A stretch of DNA of 64,000 bases from Flavobacterium haoranii (GTDB lineage Bacteria; Bacteroidota; Bacteroidia; Flavobacteriales; Flavobacteriaceae), in NCBI GenBank assembly GCA_003246205.1, contig QKBC01000010.1, positions 62,001 through 126,000 on the forward strand. Direction: 5' to 3'. Below the pieces are notes generated by a model. That model had not been told where the DNA came from. It worked only from the letters and a program-made list of their open reading frames with translations, and did not search any database. Every line of letters starts with the position of its first letter. The stretch's first letter is position 1. Positions 56,244 through 64,000 of the stretch are shown one piece after another. The position numbers and the translations under genes were made by a program.

Positions 56244-56278
56244 AAGTAAAAAGTAAAAAGTAAAAGGTAAAAGGTAAA
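56244..56278. repeat. Five-unit heptamer tandem repeat (AAGTAAA / AGGTAAA)
   Basis: Three AAGTAAA units then two AGGTAAA units without a gap, lying between the two 2TM genes. It is non-coding. Such short tandem arrays can change length by slippage, here altering the spacing between two co-transcribed genes. Confidence 0.85.
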
Positions 56279-56316
56279 AAGTTTTTTTAAACTCATAATT
56301 AATAATTCAAAACATC

Positions 56317-56625
56317 ATGACATCAGAAGAAATAAGATATAAAGAAGCGCAAAAAAGAGTAAAGAGAATCAAAGGTTTTTATACACACGCAACAATATAT
56401 GTTGTAGTAAACATTATGATCTTTATTATAAATGCAAGAGAAATTCCTACTGGAGAAAGCATTTTCCAATGGAGAACATTAACGACACCATTATTTTGGG
56501 GAATCGGACTTTTAGCGCATGGATTATCAGTGTTTTTACCCAACTACATTTTAGGTAAAGATTGGGAAGAACGAAAAATCAGAGAATTCATGGAAAAAGA
56601 AAGAAACCTACAAAACAAGATGTAA
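56317..56625 (+). CDS. 2TM domain protein (copy 3 of 3)
   Basis: A 102-residue protein of two membrane helices: YKEAQKRVKRIKGFYTHATI, a loop with ARE and GESIFQWRTLTTP, FWGIGLLAHGLSVFLP, and the charged end GKDWEERKIREFMEKE. It shares the ordered motifs of the preceding copy and of the kinase tail but has a longer loop between helices. It is followed 10 bases later by the glycosyltransferase gene. Confidence 0.9.
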   Translation: MTSEEIRYKEAQKRVKRIKGFYTHATIYVVVNIMIFIINAREIPTGESIFQWRTLTTPLFWGIGLLAHGLSVFLPNYILGKDWEERKIREFMEKERNLQNKM

Positions 56626-56635
56626 TTAGTTTTCA

Positions 56636-58126
56636 ATGAAAAAGAAATATGTTTTAGTAATAATAATACTTGTATTGATTAAGTTGATTGTTCATGTTCT
56701 CGGGAATGGAAATTATGGATTTCACAGAGACGAATTATTACATTTAAGCGTAAGTGAACATTTAGCATTAGGATATTTTGAATTTCCGCCCTTTATAGCA
56801 TTTGTCGGGAAATTTGCACATGAGCTGTTCGGATACGATTTATTTTGGATACGAATGTTTTCTACTTTAGCAGGTGTTTTAATACTGATCTTAACTTGCT
56901 TAATGACGTACAAAATAGGGGGAAGACTAAAAGCAGTTATAGTATCAGGAATTTTAATTTTAGCTTTCGTTCCTTTTTATAGAAATCATTTGCTTTTTCA
57001 ACCAGTTGCTTTTGATCAGTTATTTTGGACGTTGAGTTTCTTTTTTACGGTTCTGTATTTAAAAGATAAAAAGAATTTGTACCTCGTTTTATTAGGGATT
57101 TCTCTAGGTTTAGGTTTTTTAAATAAGTACATAGTTTTCTTATTGATAGTTTCTCTATTTGTTGGATTAATTGTAACGCAACGCGAAAAAATTCTAAATA
57201 ATAAATGGTTTTATCTTTCAGGAATAATAGCGTTAATTATGGTTTTGCCTAATTTATTTTGGCAATACGAACATCATTTTCCAGTATTCTTACATTTTCA
57301 AAAGTTAAAAGAAAGCCAGCTCGACTCAACAACCGGATTAGATTTTCTTAAAGAACAAGTAGCATCGCCTTTTACTTTTATAATAGCATTAATGGGGTTA
57401 ATAAGCGTGTTTTTTATTGATTCTATTAAGAAATACAAAGCAATTAGTATTGCTGTTCTATTGGTTTTTTTGAGCATGTGGTTACTAAAATCAAAAGGAT
57501 ATTATTTCTTTTCGGCTTATCCGGTATTGTTTTCATTTGCAGGTTTTGTAGTTGAAACTATAGCACAAAAGCGAAAATATGTTTATTATATAATTACTGC
57601 AATTGTTTTGCTGCCAAGTATTTATTTTGTTCCGGAAGCCATCCCGGTTTTACCTATTCCGGATTTTATTAAATATAAAAACCTCAAACCGGATGTAAAT
57701 GGAAGATATAAGCTAACAAGTGATTATGCCGATATGTTTGGATGGAAAGAACAAGTACAATTAGTAGATAGTATTTATAAAGCTTTTCCGGAAGAAAAAA
57801 GAAAAAGTATTGGTATTATGGCTGAAAATTATGGAGAAGCCGGAGCAATAACCGTTCTTGGTAAAGCCTGTAATTTGCCCCAACCTGTTTGTGCTCACGG
57901 AAGTTTTTGGACATTTGGACCAGGTGCGCCCAAAGACGAATATATAACAGTTGGATTAGAACCGGAAGTAGTTGACTTTGTGTTTAAAGAACGAAAATTG
58001 GTAAAAACAATTCATCATCCGTATGCAATTGATGAAGAAAACGAAATCCCGGTTTATATTTGTTCAAAACCCAATATCAATTTTAAAGAAATTTGGCCAA
58101 CATTAGAAAGTAAAGTTTTTGATTAA
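56636..58126 (+). CDS. GT39-like polytopic glycosyltransferase (ArnT/PMT type)
   Basis: A 496-residue membrane enzyme with about ten helices. The N-terminus has the family block NYGFHRDELLHLSVSEHLAL, with the acidic HRDE residues proposed as catalytic in the first periplasmic loop, followed by YFEFPPFIAFVGKFAHELFG. The soluble C-terminal part (about 345-496) is periplasmic. Such enzymes transfer a sugar from a polyprenyl-phosphate donor to lipid or protein; donor and acceptor are unknown here. It sits between the 2TM genes and the LytTR gene, in the same operon. Confidence 0.87.
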   Translation: MKKKYVLVIIILVLIKLIVHVLGNGNYGFHRDELLHLSVSEHLALGYFEFPPFIAFVGKFAHELFGYDLFWIRMFSTLAGVLILILTCLMTYKIGGRLKAVIVSGILILAFVPFYRNHLLFQPVAFDQLFWTLSFFFTVLYLKDKKNLYLVLLGISLGLGFLNKYIVFLLIVSLFVGLIVTQREKILNNKWFYLSGIIALIMVLPNLFWQYEHHFPVFLHFQKLKESQLDSTTGLDFLKEQVASPFTFIIALMGLISVFFIDSIKKYKAISIAVLLVFLSMWLLKSKGYYFFSAYPVLFSFAGFVVETIAQKRKYVYYIITAIVLLPSIYFVPEAIPVLPIPDFIKYKNLKPDVNGRYKLTSDYADMFGWKEQVQLVDSIYKAFPEEKRKSIGIMAENYGEAGAITVLGKACNLPQPVCAHGSFWTFGPGAPKDEYITVGLEPEVVDFVFKERKLVKTIHHPYAIDEENEIPVYICSKPNINFKEIWPTLESKVFD

Positions 58127-58136
58127 ATTTAGAAAG

Positions 58137-58907
58137 ATGAACATCATTATTATAGAAGACGAAAAACCTGCAGCACGATTATTACAACGTAAAGTTGAAA
58201 AATTAGGTTTTACTGTAAAACAAATGTTACATTCTGTTGAAGAAGCGATAAATTGGTTTTCAAATAACGCGCAACCCGATTTAATTTTTTTGGACATTCA
58301 ATTGTCTGATGGTTTGTCCTTTGAAATTTTCGAACATTTTGATAAAGTCAGCAAGTCATTACAAAGTGCTATCATTTTTACAACGGCTTATGACGAATAT
58401 GCGTTGCGGGCTTTCAAATTGAATAGTATTGATTATTTGCTGAAACCTATTGACGAAGAAGAGTTAGCAACAGCAATAGCAAAATTCAAGAATCAGTTTC
58501 AACAGAATTCCATTACAACTTTAGATTTTGAAGCTATTAGGCGAATGTTAGTCAATCCGGTAGAAAAAGAATATAAAACTCGCTTTTCGGTGAAAGTCGG
58601 GAACCAAATTAAAGTCATTACTATCGATGAGGTAGAATGTTTTTACAGTGAAAATAAAGGAACTTATTTACACACGTTAGACAATCGTGATTATTTGGTT
58701 GATAGTTCTTTAGAAGTCGTTGAAAGTGAATTAAAACCAAAAGATTTCTTCCGAATCAATAGAAAGTTCATTGTTCCGTTAAAGGCAATTAGAGAAATTC
58801 AAATGCATACCAATTCGCGTTTAAAACTCATTCTTCCTACTTATAAAGCTGATGAAGTTATTGTAGCTCGCGAGCGTGTAAACGATTTTAAAGATTGGAT
58901 CGGGTAA
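58137..58907 (+). CDS. LytTR-family response regulator
   Basis: A 256-residue regulator: receiver with Asp53 in DLIFLDIQLSDG and Lys in YLLKPIDEEE, and a LytTR DNA-binding domain (about 150-255; FYSENKGTYLHTLDN, FFRINRKFIVPLKAIREIQM). It is the partner of the kinase at 54593, three genes upstream. The ATG at 58137 is preferred to a TTG at 58119, which overlaps the glycosyltransferase stop. Its receiver resembles that of the LytTR protein at 13219 (xSDIQLADG / LDIQLSDG, KPxDEE), but the two DNA-binding domains differ more. Confidence 0.93.
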   Translation: MNIIIIEDEKPAARLLQRKVEKLGFTVKQMLHSVEEAINWFSNNAQPDLIFLDIQLSDGLSFEIFEHFDKVSKSLQSAIIFTTAYDEYALRAFKLNSIDYLLKPIDEEELATAIAKFKNQFQQNSITTLDFEAIRRMLVNPVEKEYKTRFSVKVGNQIKVITIDEVECFYSENKGTYLHTLDNRDYLVDSSLEVVESELKPKDFFRINRKFIVPLKAIREIQMHTNSRLKLILPTYKADEVIVARERVNDFKDWIG

Positions 58908-58928
58908 TTAATTGTAAATTTTAGGAAC

Positions 58929-59462
58929 TTAAAAAAATATTAAACTCCATATAGATATTAAAATTCCAAAAATTGTTGATAGTAGACTAAAAATAAAAGT
59001 ATAACTAGAAAAAGTTTCTTTTATTAAAACATTAATATTTTCAATAGGTTTCTTTTTTTGAAAAATAGCTTTTGAATGTAATATAGAATCTTTTATGGAT
59101 AAATCTTTTATGTTGTTGAAGTGAATTTTATATTCACCGGTTTCTGTTATGTTAAAAGAATAACTTTCAACAGCAAAATTGTTTTTATAACTAAATCTAA
59201 ATTTTAAAAGCTTTTCATATATATTTAATTTTAAGTTATCTTTTGAAATAGTAACAGAAAAATAGTTTGTATTAGTAATTGATTTTCCTCCAGTAAAGCA
59301 AATAGAATATACACCGATTTTTGGAAAATATATTTTATTTGGTTCTTCTGTTAATTTGAATTCGCGTATAATTTTTTTATTAGCTATATTGATTAGGTTT
59401 TTTATTCCTATAATAAAAAATGTAAATCCTAATATTGATAAAATTAAGAAAGTAACTTTCAT
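58929..59462 (-). CDS. Membrane protein with extracytoplasmic beta-rich domain, unknown function
   Basis: A 177-residue protein with a membrane helix at each end (about 3-22 and 152-175) and a beta-rich region between (KIYFPKIGVYSICFTGGKSI, NFAVESYSFNITETGEYKIH). No family is recognised. It ends a minus-strand run whose next gene upstream is the heme A synthase gene, 3 bases away, so the two are probably co-transcribed. Confidence 0.7.
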   Translation of the reverse strand: MKVTFLILSILGFTFFIIGIKNLINIANKKIIREFKLTEEPNKIYFPKIGVYSICFTGGKSITNTNYFSVTISKDNLKLNIYEKLLKFRFSYKNNFAVESYSFNITETGEYKIHFNNIKDLSIKDSILHSKAIFQKKKPIENINVLIKETFSSYTFIFSLLSTIFGILISIWSLIFF

Positions 59463-59465
59463 AGG

Positions 59466-60491
59466 TTATTTACTCAAACGGTGTAGCGTATAAACCATAG
59501 TTGTTAATAAAACAAAAGCTACTAATTGGTGCGCTAATCCTAACCAAAGCGGGACGTGAAATAACAAGGTTAAAATACCTAATGTAAATTGAACTAAAAC
59601 TACTGCAAACAAAGATGTAACTCCTATTTTTTGTTGTTTGTCTAAATTGAACTTTTTGCTTTTAAAAAATAATAAAAACATCATAAAAACAACAACATAA
59701 GCAAAAGTTCGGTGAATAAACTGAACGCCGCTTCTACCTTCGGTAAACGATAATAAAAGATTAGGCTGTTCTAAGGTAATACTTTCATGGAAAAACTGTC
59801 CGTCACTCATTAAAGGCCAATGATTATGAACTAACCCAGCGTCTAATCCGGCCACAAAACCACCATAAATAATTTGGATAATTAAGACCGTTAATGCAAT
59901 TCGGGCAATTTTTCGTAAAGGTACAATAGCCGCTTTTCTTTCAGGATACATTAAATCTAATGCTACCCAAAAGGTATAAGCAAAAGTGATAAAAGCAAAA
60001 GTTAAATGCAATGCTAAGCGAAAATGACTCACATCAGGGTTGTCAATTAAGCCGCTTTTTACCATAAACCAACCTAAAAAACCTTGAAAAGCACCCATTC
60101 CTAATAGAATGATACATTTGTTGATGGTTTCGCGATCCAATTTCTTTTTGGCTAGGAAATACAAAAACGGAATAATGAAAATCACACCAATAATTCGGCC
60201 GATGAAACGATGGAACCATTCCCAAAAATAGATGAATTTGTAATCTGCAAGGTTGAATCCGCCTGATTTGAATTGGTTGATCTTTTGGTATTCCGGAAAA
60301 GTTTTATACGCTTCAAAAGCCTCGTTCCATTTTTCTTCTGAAGTAGGAGGAAAAGTATCGGTGATTAAATGCCAATCGGTCATCGATAAACCTGAATTGG
60401 TTAAGCGGGTAATGCCGCCAACCATTACCATGATAAAAAGTAACACACAACCTGAAAGTAGCCAAATAATGACTGGTTTATTCGATTTCAT
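59466..60491 (-). CDS. ctaA: Heme A synthase (COX15/CtaA family)
   Basis: Oxidises the C8 methyl of heme O to the formyl group of heme A for the aa3-type terminal oxidase, in the inner membrane. The 341-residue protein has eight helices in two inverted halves, each with a heme-binding histidine pair: YFWEWFHRFIGRIIGV and VSHFRLALHLTFAF in the first, GVQFIHRTFAYVVVF and LAHQLVAFVLLTT in the second. The start motif VGGITRLTNSGLSMTDWHLI is diagnostic for the COX15-type branch. No oxidase genes are adjacent in this window. Confidence 0.95.
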   Translation of the reverse strand: MKSNKPVIIWLLSGCVLLFIMVMVGGITRLTNSGLSMTDWHLITDTFPPTSEEKWNEAFEAYKTFPEYQKINQFKSGGFNLADYKFIYFWEWFHRFIGRIIGVIFIIPFLYFLAKKKLDRETINKCIILLGMGAFQGFLGWFMVKSGLIDNPDVSHFRLALHLTFAFITFAYTFWVALDLMYPERKAAIVPLRKIARIALTVLIIQIIYGGFVAGLDAGLVHNHWPLMSDGQFFHESITLEQPNLLLSFTEGRSGVQFIHRTFAYVVVFMMFLLFFKSKKFNLDKQQKIGVTSLFAVVLVQFTLGILTLLFHVPLWLGLAHQLVAFVLLTTMVYTLHRLSK

Positions 60492-60557
60492 TATTCAATT
60501 GAATTTTTACAAAATTACTCGATTTTATTTTTTTGATTGTATAACAAATCATAAAGT

Positions 60558-61067
60558 TTATTGTAATACTTTTTCATAAGCTCTTCTTGCACTTCCTCTA
60601 AAATAAACTTCGCCGCAATAGTGATACCCCATTTTGTCAAAGATTTTCATCATAGCATAATTATCAAAGTTTGTATCGACTTTAACGCTGAAAATGTTTT
60701 GTTCTTTAGCATAATTTTCAACATTTTCAATAATTACTTTTGATAAACCTTGACCAAGAAAATTTTCATCAATTGCGATTCTGTGAATCACAACAAAATC
60801 AGAATCAGTTAACCATTTTCCAATAATTGCATCATAAGCAGGTTCAAAATTTACAATTGCCGCACAATAACCAATGACGGTTTCATTTTTCGTTAAAATG
60901 AACCCTATGTTATTAATAATGTCATTTTCGATCGACTGTTCATTCGGATATCCATCTTGCCATTGTTTGCTGCCGTCTGCTTTTCTTCTCAAAATGGCTA
61001 ATTGAATTATTTTCCAAATAATTTCTTTATCTTCAATTTTAGCTCTTCTAAAAGTATATGCTGTCAT
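60558..61067 (-). CDS. GNAT-family N-acetyltransferase
   Basis: A 169-residue acetyl-CoA-dependent acetyltransferase. The fold's landmarks are the N-terminal FRRAKIEDKEIIWKI, beta strand GYCAAIVNFEP, the acetyl-CoA pyrophosphate loop IHRIAIDENFLGQGLSKVII and the C-terminal motif MMKIFDKMGYHYCGEVYFRG. Substrate cannot be inferred; the family acts on amines, peptides and antibiotics. It is a separate gene between ctaA and the nucleotidyltransferase gene. Confidence 0.9.
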   Translation of the reverse strand: MTAYTFRRAKIEDKEIIWKIIQLAILRRKADGSKQWQDGYPNEQSIENDIINNIGFILTKNETVIGYCAAIVNFEPAYDAIIGKWLTDSDFVVIHRIAIDENFLGQGLSKVIIENVENYAKEQNIFSVKVDTNFDNYAMMKIFDKMGYHYCGEVYFRGSARRAYEKVLQ

Positions 61068-61100
61068 TTAGGTGATCCAAAGATTGGTTATAGATTCAAA

Positions 61101-62519
61101 TTAACTTATTTTCTTCAGACCCATTTTTTCAGCTCTGATTAATACAAATTGTAAAGCAGCATCATATTCATTCGGAATTTCTCCTTCCAAAATAGCTTCT
61201 TTAACGGCTTCTTTTAAAACACCAATTTCTCTTCCGGGCTTTAAATCGAATAGTTGCATAATTTCTTCGCCATCAATCGGTGGTTGAAAATTACGAACTC
61301 TGTCTTTTTCTTCCACTTCTACAATCTTTTCGCGAACAATTTTGAAGTTATTATGGTATTTCTGAAATTTCTTTGGGTTTTTGGTCGTAATATCGGCTTC
61401 GCAAAGTGTCATTAAACTTTCTACATCATCACCAGCATCAAAAACCAATCGTCGCACAGCAGAATCTGTAACGATTTCTTGTGCCAGAACAATTGGTCGT
61501 GAACTCATCATGACCATTTTTTGCACAAATTTCATTTTTTGGTTCAATGGCATGTGTAAACGAGTGAAAATTTTCTTAACCATTTTTCCACCCAAAAATT
61601 CATGTCCGTGAAACGTCCAACCTTGCTTTTTACTAAATTTCTTAGTCGGAGCTTTACCAATGTCATGTAGCAAAGCCGACCAACGTAACCATAAGTCATC
61701 CGTATTAGGGCAAATATTATCGACTACTTCTAAAGTATGGTAGAAATTGTTTTTGTGTGTATGACCTTCTACTTCCTCAACATTGTTTAAAGCTGTTAAT
61801 TCCGGTAATATAATATCGAGTAAACCGGTTTGAAATAATAATAGAAAGCCAATCGAAGGTTGGGCTGTAGCCAAAATTTTGTTCAACTCGTCTACAATAC
61901 GCTCGCCGGAAATAATTTTAATGCGTTCACAATTTCTGGAAATAGCGTCCAATGATTCTTTTTCGATTTCAAACTGTAATTGTGTAGCAAATCGGATGGC
62001 ACGCATCATGCGTAGCGGATCATCAGAATAGGTGATATCCGGATTTAAAGGTGTTCGGATGATTTTATTTTTTAAATCTTGAACTCCGTTAAAAGGATCT
62101 ACTAAATCACCAAAATTTTCTTCTTTAAGTGAAAAAGCTAAGGCATTGATTGTAAAATCGCGTCGCTCTTGATCGTCTTGAAGTGTTCCGTTTTCTACAA
62201 CAGGATTTCTGCTTTCAAAATGGTAACTTTCTTTACGGGCTCCAACAAATTCAACATCTATGTCTTTGTAGCGCAACATAGCTGTTCCGTAGTTTTTGAA
62301 AACCTGAACTTTGGGCTGATTGGGCAACAATTCAGAAACCTTTAGGGCTAGCTCAATTCCGCTGCCTACAGCTACAATATCAATGTCTTTTTTATGATCG
62401 CGTTGTAATAGAATATCGCGTACAAATCCGCCAATGACATAACTCTCAAGGTTAAGTTCTTTAGCCGCTTGTGCTATAATTTTGAATATGGTATTATCTA
62501 GATATTGTTTGTAATTCAT
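61101..62519 (-). CDS. tRNA nucleotidyltransferase (CCA-adding, HD-containing)
   Basis: Adds or repairs the 3'-CCA end of tRNA. The 472-residue protein is a class II enzyme: nucleotidyltransferase head (VIGGFVRDILLQRDHKKDID with the DxD metal pair), RRDFTINALAFSL, the neck segment DPLRMMRAIRFATQLQFEIE, and an HD domain (LRWSALLHDIGKAPTK). The presence of the HD domain is usual for the bacterial forms; whether it acts on CCA fully or only on A cannot be told. The gene is separate from tsaC by a repeat element. Confidence 0.93.
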   Translation of the reverse strand: MNYKQYLDNTIFKIIAQAAKELNLESYVIGGFVRDILLQRDHKKDIDIVAVGSGIELALKVSELLPNQPKVQVFKNYGTAMLRYKDIDVEFVGARKESYHFESRNPVVENGTLQDDQERRDFTINALAFSLKEENFGDLVDPFNGVQDLKNKIIRTPLNPDITYSDDPLRMMRAIRFATQLQFEIEKESLDAISRNCERIKIISGERIVDELNKILATAQPSIGFLLLFQTGLLDIILPELTALNNVEEVEGHTHKNNFYHTLEVVDNICPNTDDLWLRWSALLHDIGKAPTKKFSKKQGWTFHGHEFLGGKMVKKIFTRLHMPLNQKMKFVQKMVMMSSRPIVLAQEIVTDSAVRRLVFDAGDDVESLMTLCEADITTKNPKKFQKYHNNFKIVREKIVEVEEKDRVRNFQPPIDGEEIMQLFDLKPGREIGVLKEAVKEAILEGEIPNEYDAALQFVLIRAEKMGLKKIS

Positions 62520-62533
62520 TGTTTTTTGTCCTT

Positions 62534-62603
62534 TTTGTCACTTCGATTGCAGTCGAGAAGTCGCAAATATTATGAGATTCTTCACTTCGTTCAGAATGAC
62601 AAA
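62534..62603. repeat. Palindromic dispersed repeat element (about 70 bp)
   Basis: The element is bounded by TTTGTCA (62534-62540) and its inverse TGACAAA (62597-62603). Inside are CTTCGATTGCAGTCGAGAAG and ATTCTTCACTTCGTTCAGAA, a sequence type familiar as dispersed repeats in many bacterial genomes. It fills most of the 90-bp gap between tsaC and the CCA gene. Only one copy is in this window. Confidence 0.7.
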
Positions 62604-62609
62604 GAATCA

Positions 62610-63170
62610 CTATTTTCGGATAATCTTCACTTGGCTATCAAGAGTTAATTTGATAATTGTTGAAGGTTTATCGCAAATTTTATCGCGGTGCAAATTTACA
62701 ACATAGTCAACACCTTTTATAATTTCGGGTGAAATTTCTTGAAAGGATTTTGGCGTAGGTTGTCCGGAAATATTAGCAGAGGTGGATACTAAAGGTTTTT
62801 TCATTCGCTCCATGAGCTTGTAGCAAAAAGGCTCCGATACTAAACGAATACCCAAAGTATTATCGTCGGCAATAAGATTTTTAGCCACGTTTTTTGGTTT
62901 GTCTAAAATAAGCGTTGTCGGTTTTTTGGTATTATCCCAAATATCCCAAGCAACTTGTGGTACTTCATTGAATACTTGGTAGAGCATGCGTTCACCGTTT
63001 ACTAAGACAAGCATACTTTTACTTTCTTCTCGCTGTTTTAAGGCGTATATCTTTTTTACAGCTTCTTCATTGGTCGCATCACAGCCAATTCCCCAAACGG
63101 TATCGGTAGGATAGAGTATAATGCCGCCTTTTTGTATGACTTCTAAAGCGTTCTGGATTTCTGTATTCAA
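62610..63170 (-). CDS. tsaC: Threonylcarbamoyl-AMP synthase (TsaC/YrdC)
   Basis: Forms threonylcarbamoyl-AMP from threonine, bicarbonate and ATP for the t6A37 modification of ANN-decoding tRNAs. The 186-residue protein has the YrdC motifs: GGIILYPTDTVWGIGCDA, IYALKQREESKSMLVLV with the KxR pair, PLVSTSANISGQPTPKSFQE and the C-terminal PSTIIKL. It lacks the extra Sua5 domain. It is preceded by a methyltransferase gene 5 bases upstream on the same strand. Confidence 0.95.
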   Translation of the reverse strand: MNTEIQNALEVIQKGGIILYPTDTVWGIGCDATNEEAVKKIYALKQREESKSMLVLVNGERMLYQVFNEVPQVAWDIWDNTKKPTTLILDKPKNVAKNLIADDNTLGIRLVSEPFCYKLMERMKKPLVSTSANISGQPTPKSFQEISPEIIKGVDYVVNLHRDKICDKPSTIIKLTLDSQVKIIRK

Positions 63171-63175
63171 TTGTT

Positions 63176-63988
63176 TTATTTTAGGTTATTTTTGATAAAT
63201 TGATAATCACTTTCAAGAAGAGATTCTTTCTCGATATTGATGTCTTTTTCTATAATTTTAGTTTTTAGGCCAAAGTATTTTTTCTTAATGGTATATTCTT
63301 TTAAGTTACAATTAATCTGGTCTTGACTAAGCTCTTTTGATGTGAAAATGTGTGTAGTCCTATTTTTTTGATAGTAATTTTTATTAAATTTTTCACCAAT
63401 AATTTCCATTGCTTTAGTAGAATAAAAGGAAATATGTTGCCCTGTTTCTTCAGCTATATACCACCAATTTTCAATTTCTGAGGTTTCATCGGGGATTAAT
63501 TCTGTTGTTAGAATTAAATGATCCGCGTAATCGAAAATTTTGGCAATATCTTCTAAGGGATTACTAAAATGTTCAAAAACTTCGAAGGCTGTTGCAATAT
63601 CAAATTTTTTATCCGGAATATCGGTTACATCAAAGTTCTTTGCAAATATATTTTCACAAAAAGCATCTTGTCTATAAAAGTCATAACCTGAATCTCTCAT
63701 TAAACGAACAAATACACCATATCCGCCGGCATAATCCACCATTTTTCGGGCTTCAGGAAAACAACAATAAATTATTTTAGGAACCTCTTTTTGCAGATAG
63801 GTATTTCTGCTTAAAAGACCGATGTCTAAAGAAGTAATAGCTGATTCATAAGCTTCTTCTAACCAAAAAGGAGTATCTGTTTGAACAAAAGAGCAAGATA
63901 AGCATTGGTAATAATTACAGTCATATTTGTTAAGAATTCTTTTTTCAAATATTTTTTGACTAGTATTATTACATACTTTACACTTCAT
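63176..63988 (-). CDS. Zinc-ribbon SAM-dependent methyltransferase
   Basis: A 270-residue class I methyltransferase of the Methyltransf_23/12 kind. N-terminal zinc ribbon with CKVCNN and YQCLSCSFVQ (CxxC pairs, about 3-35), SAM-binding strand KMVDYAGGYGVFVRLMRDSG (about 85-105), and post-motifs FDIATAFEVFEHFSNPLEDI and LILTTEL. Family members modify sugars or lipids in glycan pathways; the substrate is unknown. The start is the ATG at 63988, near the right edge; genes further upstream are outside the window. tsaC follows after 5 bases, so the two may be co-transcribed. Confidence 0.85.
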   Translation of the reverse strand: MKCKVCNNTSQKIFEKRILNKYDCNYYQCLSCSFVQTDTPFWLEEAYESAITSLDIGLLSRNTYLQKEVPKIIYCCFPEARKMVDYAGGYGVFVRLMRDSGYDFYRQDAFCENIFAKNFDVTDIPDKKFDIATAFEVFEHFSNPLEDIAKIFDYADHLILTTELIPDETSEIENWWYIAEETGQHISFYSTKAMEIIGEKFNKNYYQKNRTTHIFTSKELSQDQINCNLKEYTIKKKYFGLKTKIIEKDINIEKESLLESDYQFIKNNLK

Positions 63989-64000
63989 AGATGCTCGATT

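Overview
The window is a piece of a low-GC chromosome from a member of the Bacteroidota, most likely Flavobacteriaceae. This rests on several observations: Bacteroidota-type promoters (TTG, a 19-20 nt spacer, then TAnnTTTG), A-rich leaders instead of Shine-Dalgarno sites, type IX secretion (T9SS) C-terminal sorting domains, lipoproteins with short SC lipoboxes, a type III glutamine synthetase, a PafA-like phosphatase, and LytS/LytTR two-component pairs. No rRNA, tRNA, CRISPR array, insertion sequence or prophage was seen. Most of the window is ordinary core genome. The accessory-looking parts are 6.3-8.3 kb, 10.7-21.5 kb and 53.9-59.5 kb.

Layout. 0-6.3 kb: the start of a secreted protein, then an acyl-CoA synthetase, a fused isobutyryl-CoA mutase (icmF) and an overlapping uracil-DNA-glycosylase-like gene. 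6.3-8.3 kb: a very AT-rich island with a Cys-rich lipoprotein, a small membrane protein and the remnant of a luciferase-like monooxygenase gene. 8.3-10.6 kb: a PAS-PAS-GAF sensor kinase with a single-domain response regulator. 10.7-17.8 kb: a lipoprotein behind a sigma-54-like promoter, then a LytS-type kinase, a fatty acid hydroxylase/sterol desaturase and a LytTR regulator in one operon. Surface genes follow, some carrying shared TTTTGTC/GACAAAA upstream elements (candidate regulator sites), together with a DUF2147 gene pair. 17.8-21.5 kb: a large secreted subtilase followed by a PrcB-like lipoprotein.

22-46.5 kb is mostly housekeeping: glnN, an OmpA-domain protein, purM, guaA, a LysM/periplasmic-binding fusion, DUF3820, DUF805, pyrG, yidC, proC, a MORN protein, mnmA, a Ca2+/cation antiporter, a second T9SS subtilase, a nitronate monooxygenase-like enzyme, a PafA-type phosphatase and lysA. 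46.7-53.8 kb: sucC, an ABC1 kinase with a TetR regulator, a YfcC-type carrier, a 37-kDa nucleoid-associated protein, a pRiA4b ORF-3 protein and a VOC protein. 53.9-58.9 kb: a second LytS/LytTR operon, which includes a kinase fused to a 2TM domain, two free-standing 2TM proteins and a GT39-type glycosyltransferase. 59-64 kb (minus strand): heme A synthase, a GNAT acetyltransferase, a CCA-adding-type nucleotidyltransferase, tsaC and a zinc-ribbon methyltransferase.

The two most distinctive themes are these. First, there are two LytS/LytTR operons, each with a membrane-embedded enzyme gene between kinase and regulator, the first surrounded by surface-protein genes with shared upstream motifs. 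Second, a secreted subtilase sits next to a PrcB-family lipoprotein, a pairing reminiscent of the dentilisin complex of Treponema. I saw no complete, clearly undescribed defence or mobile system.
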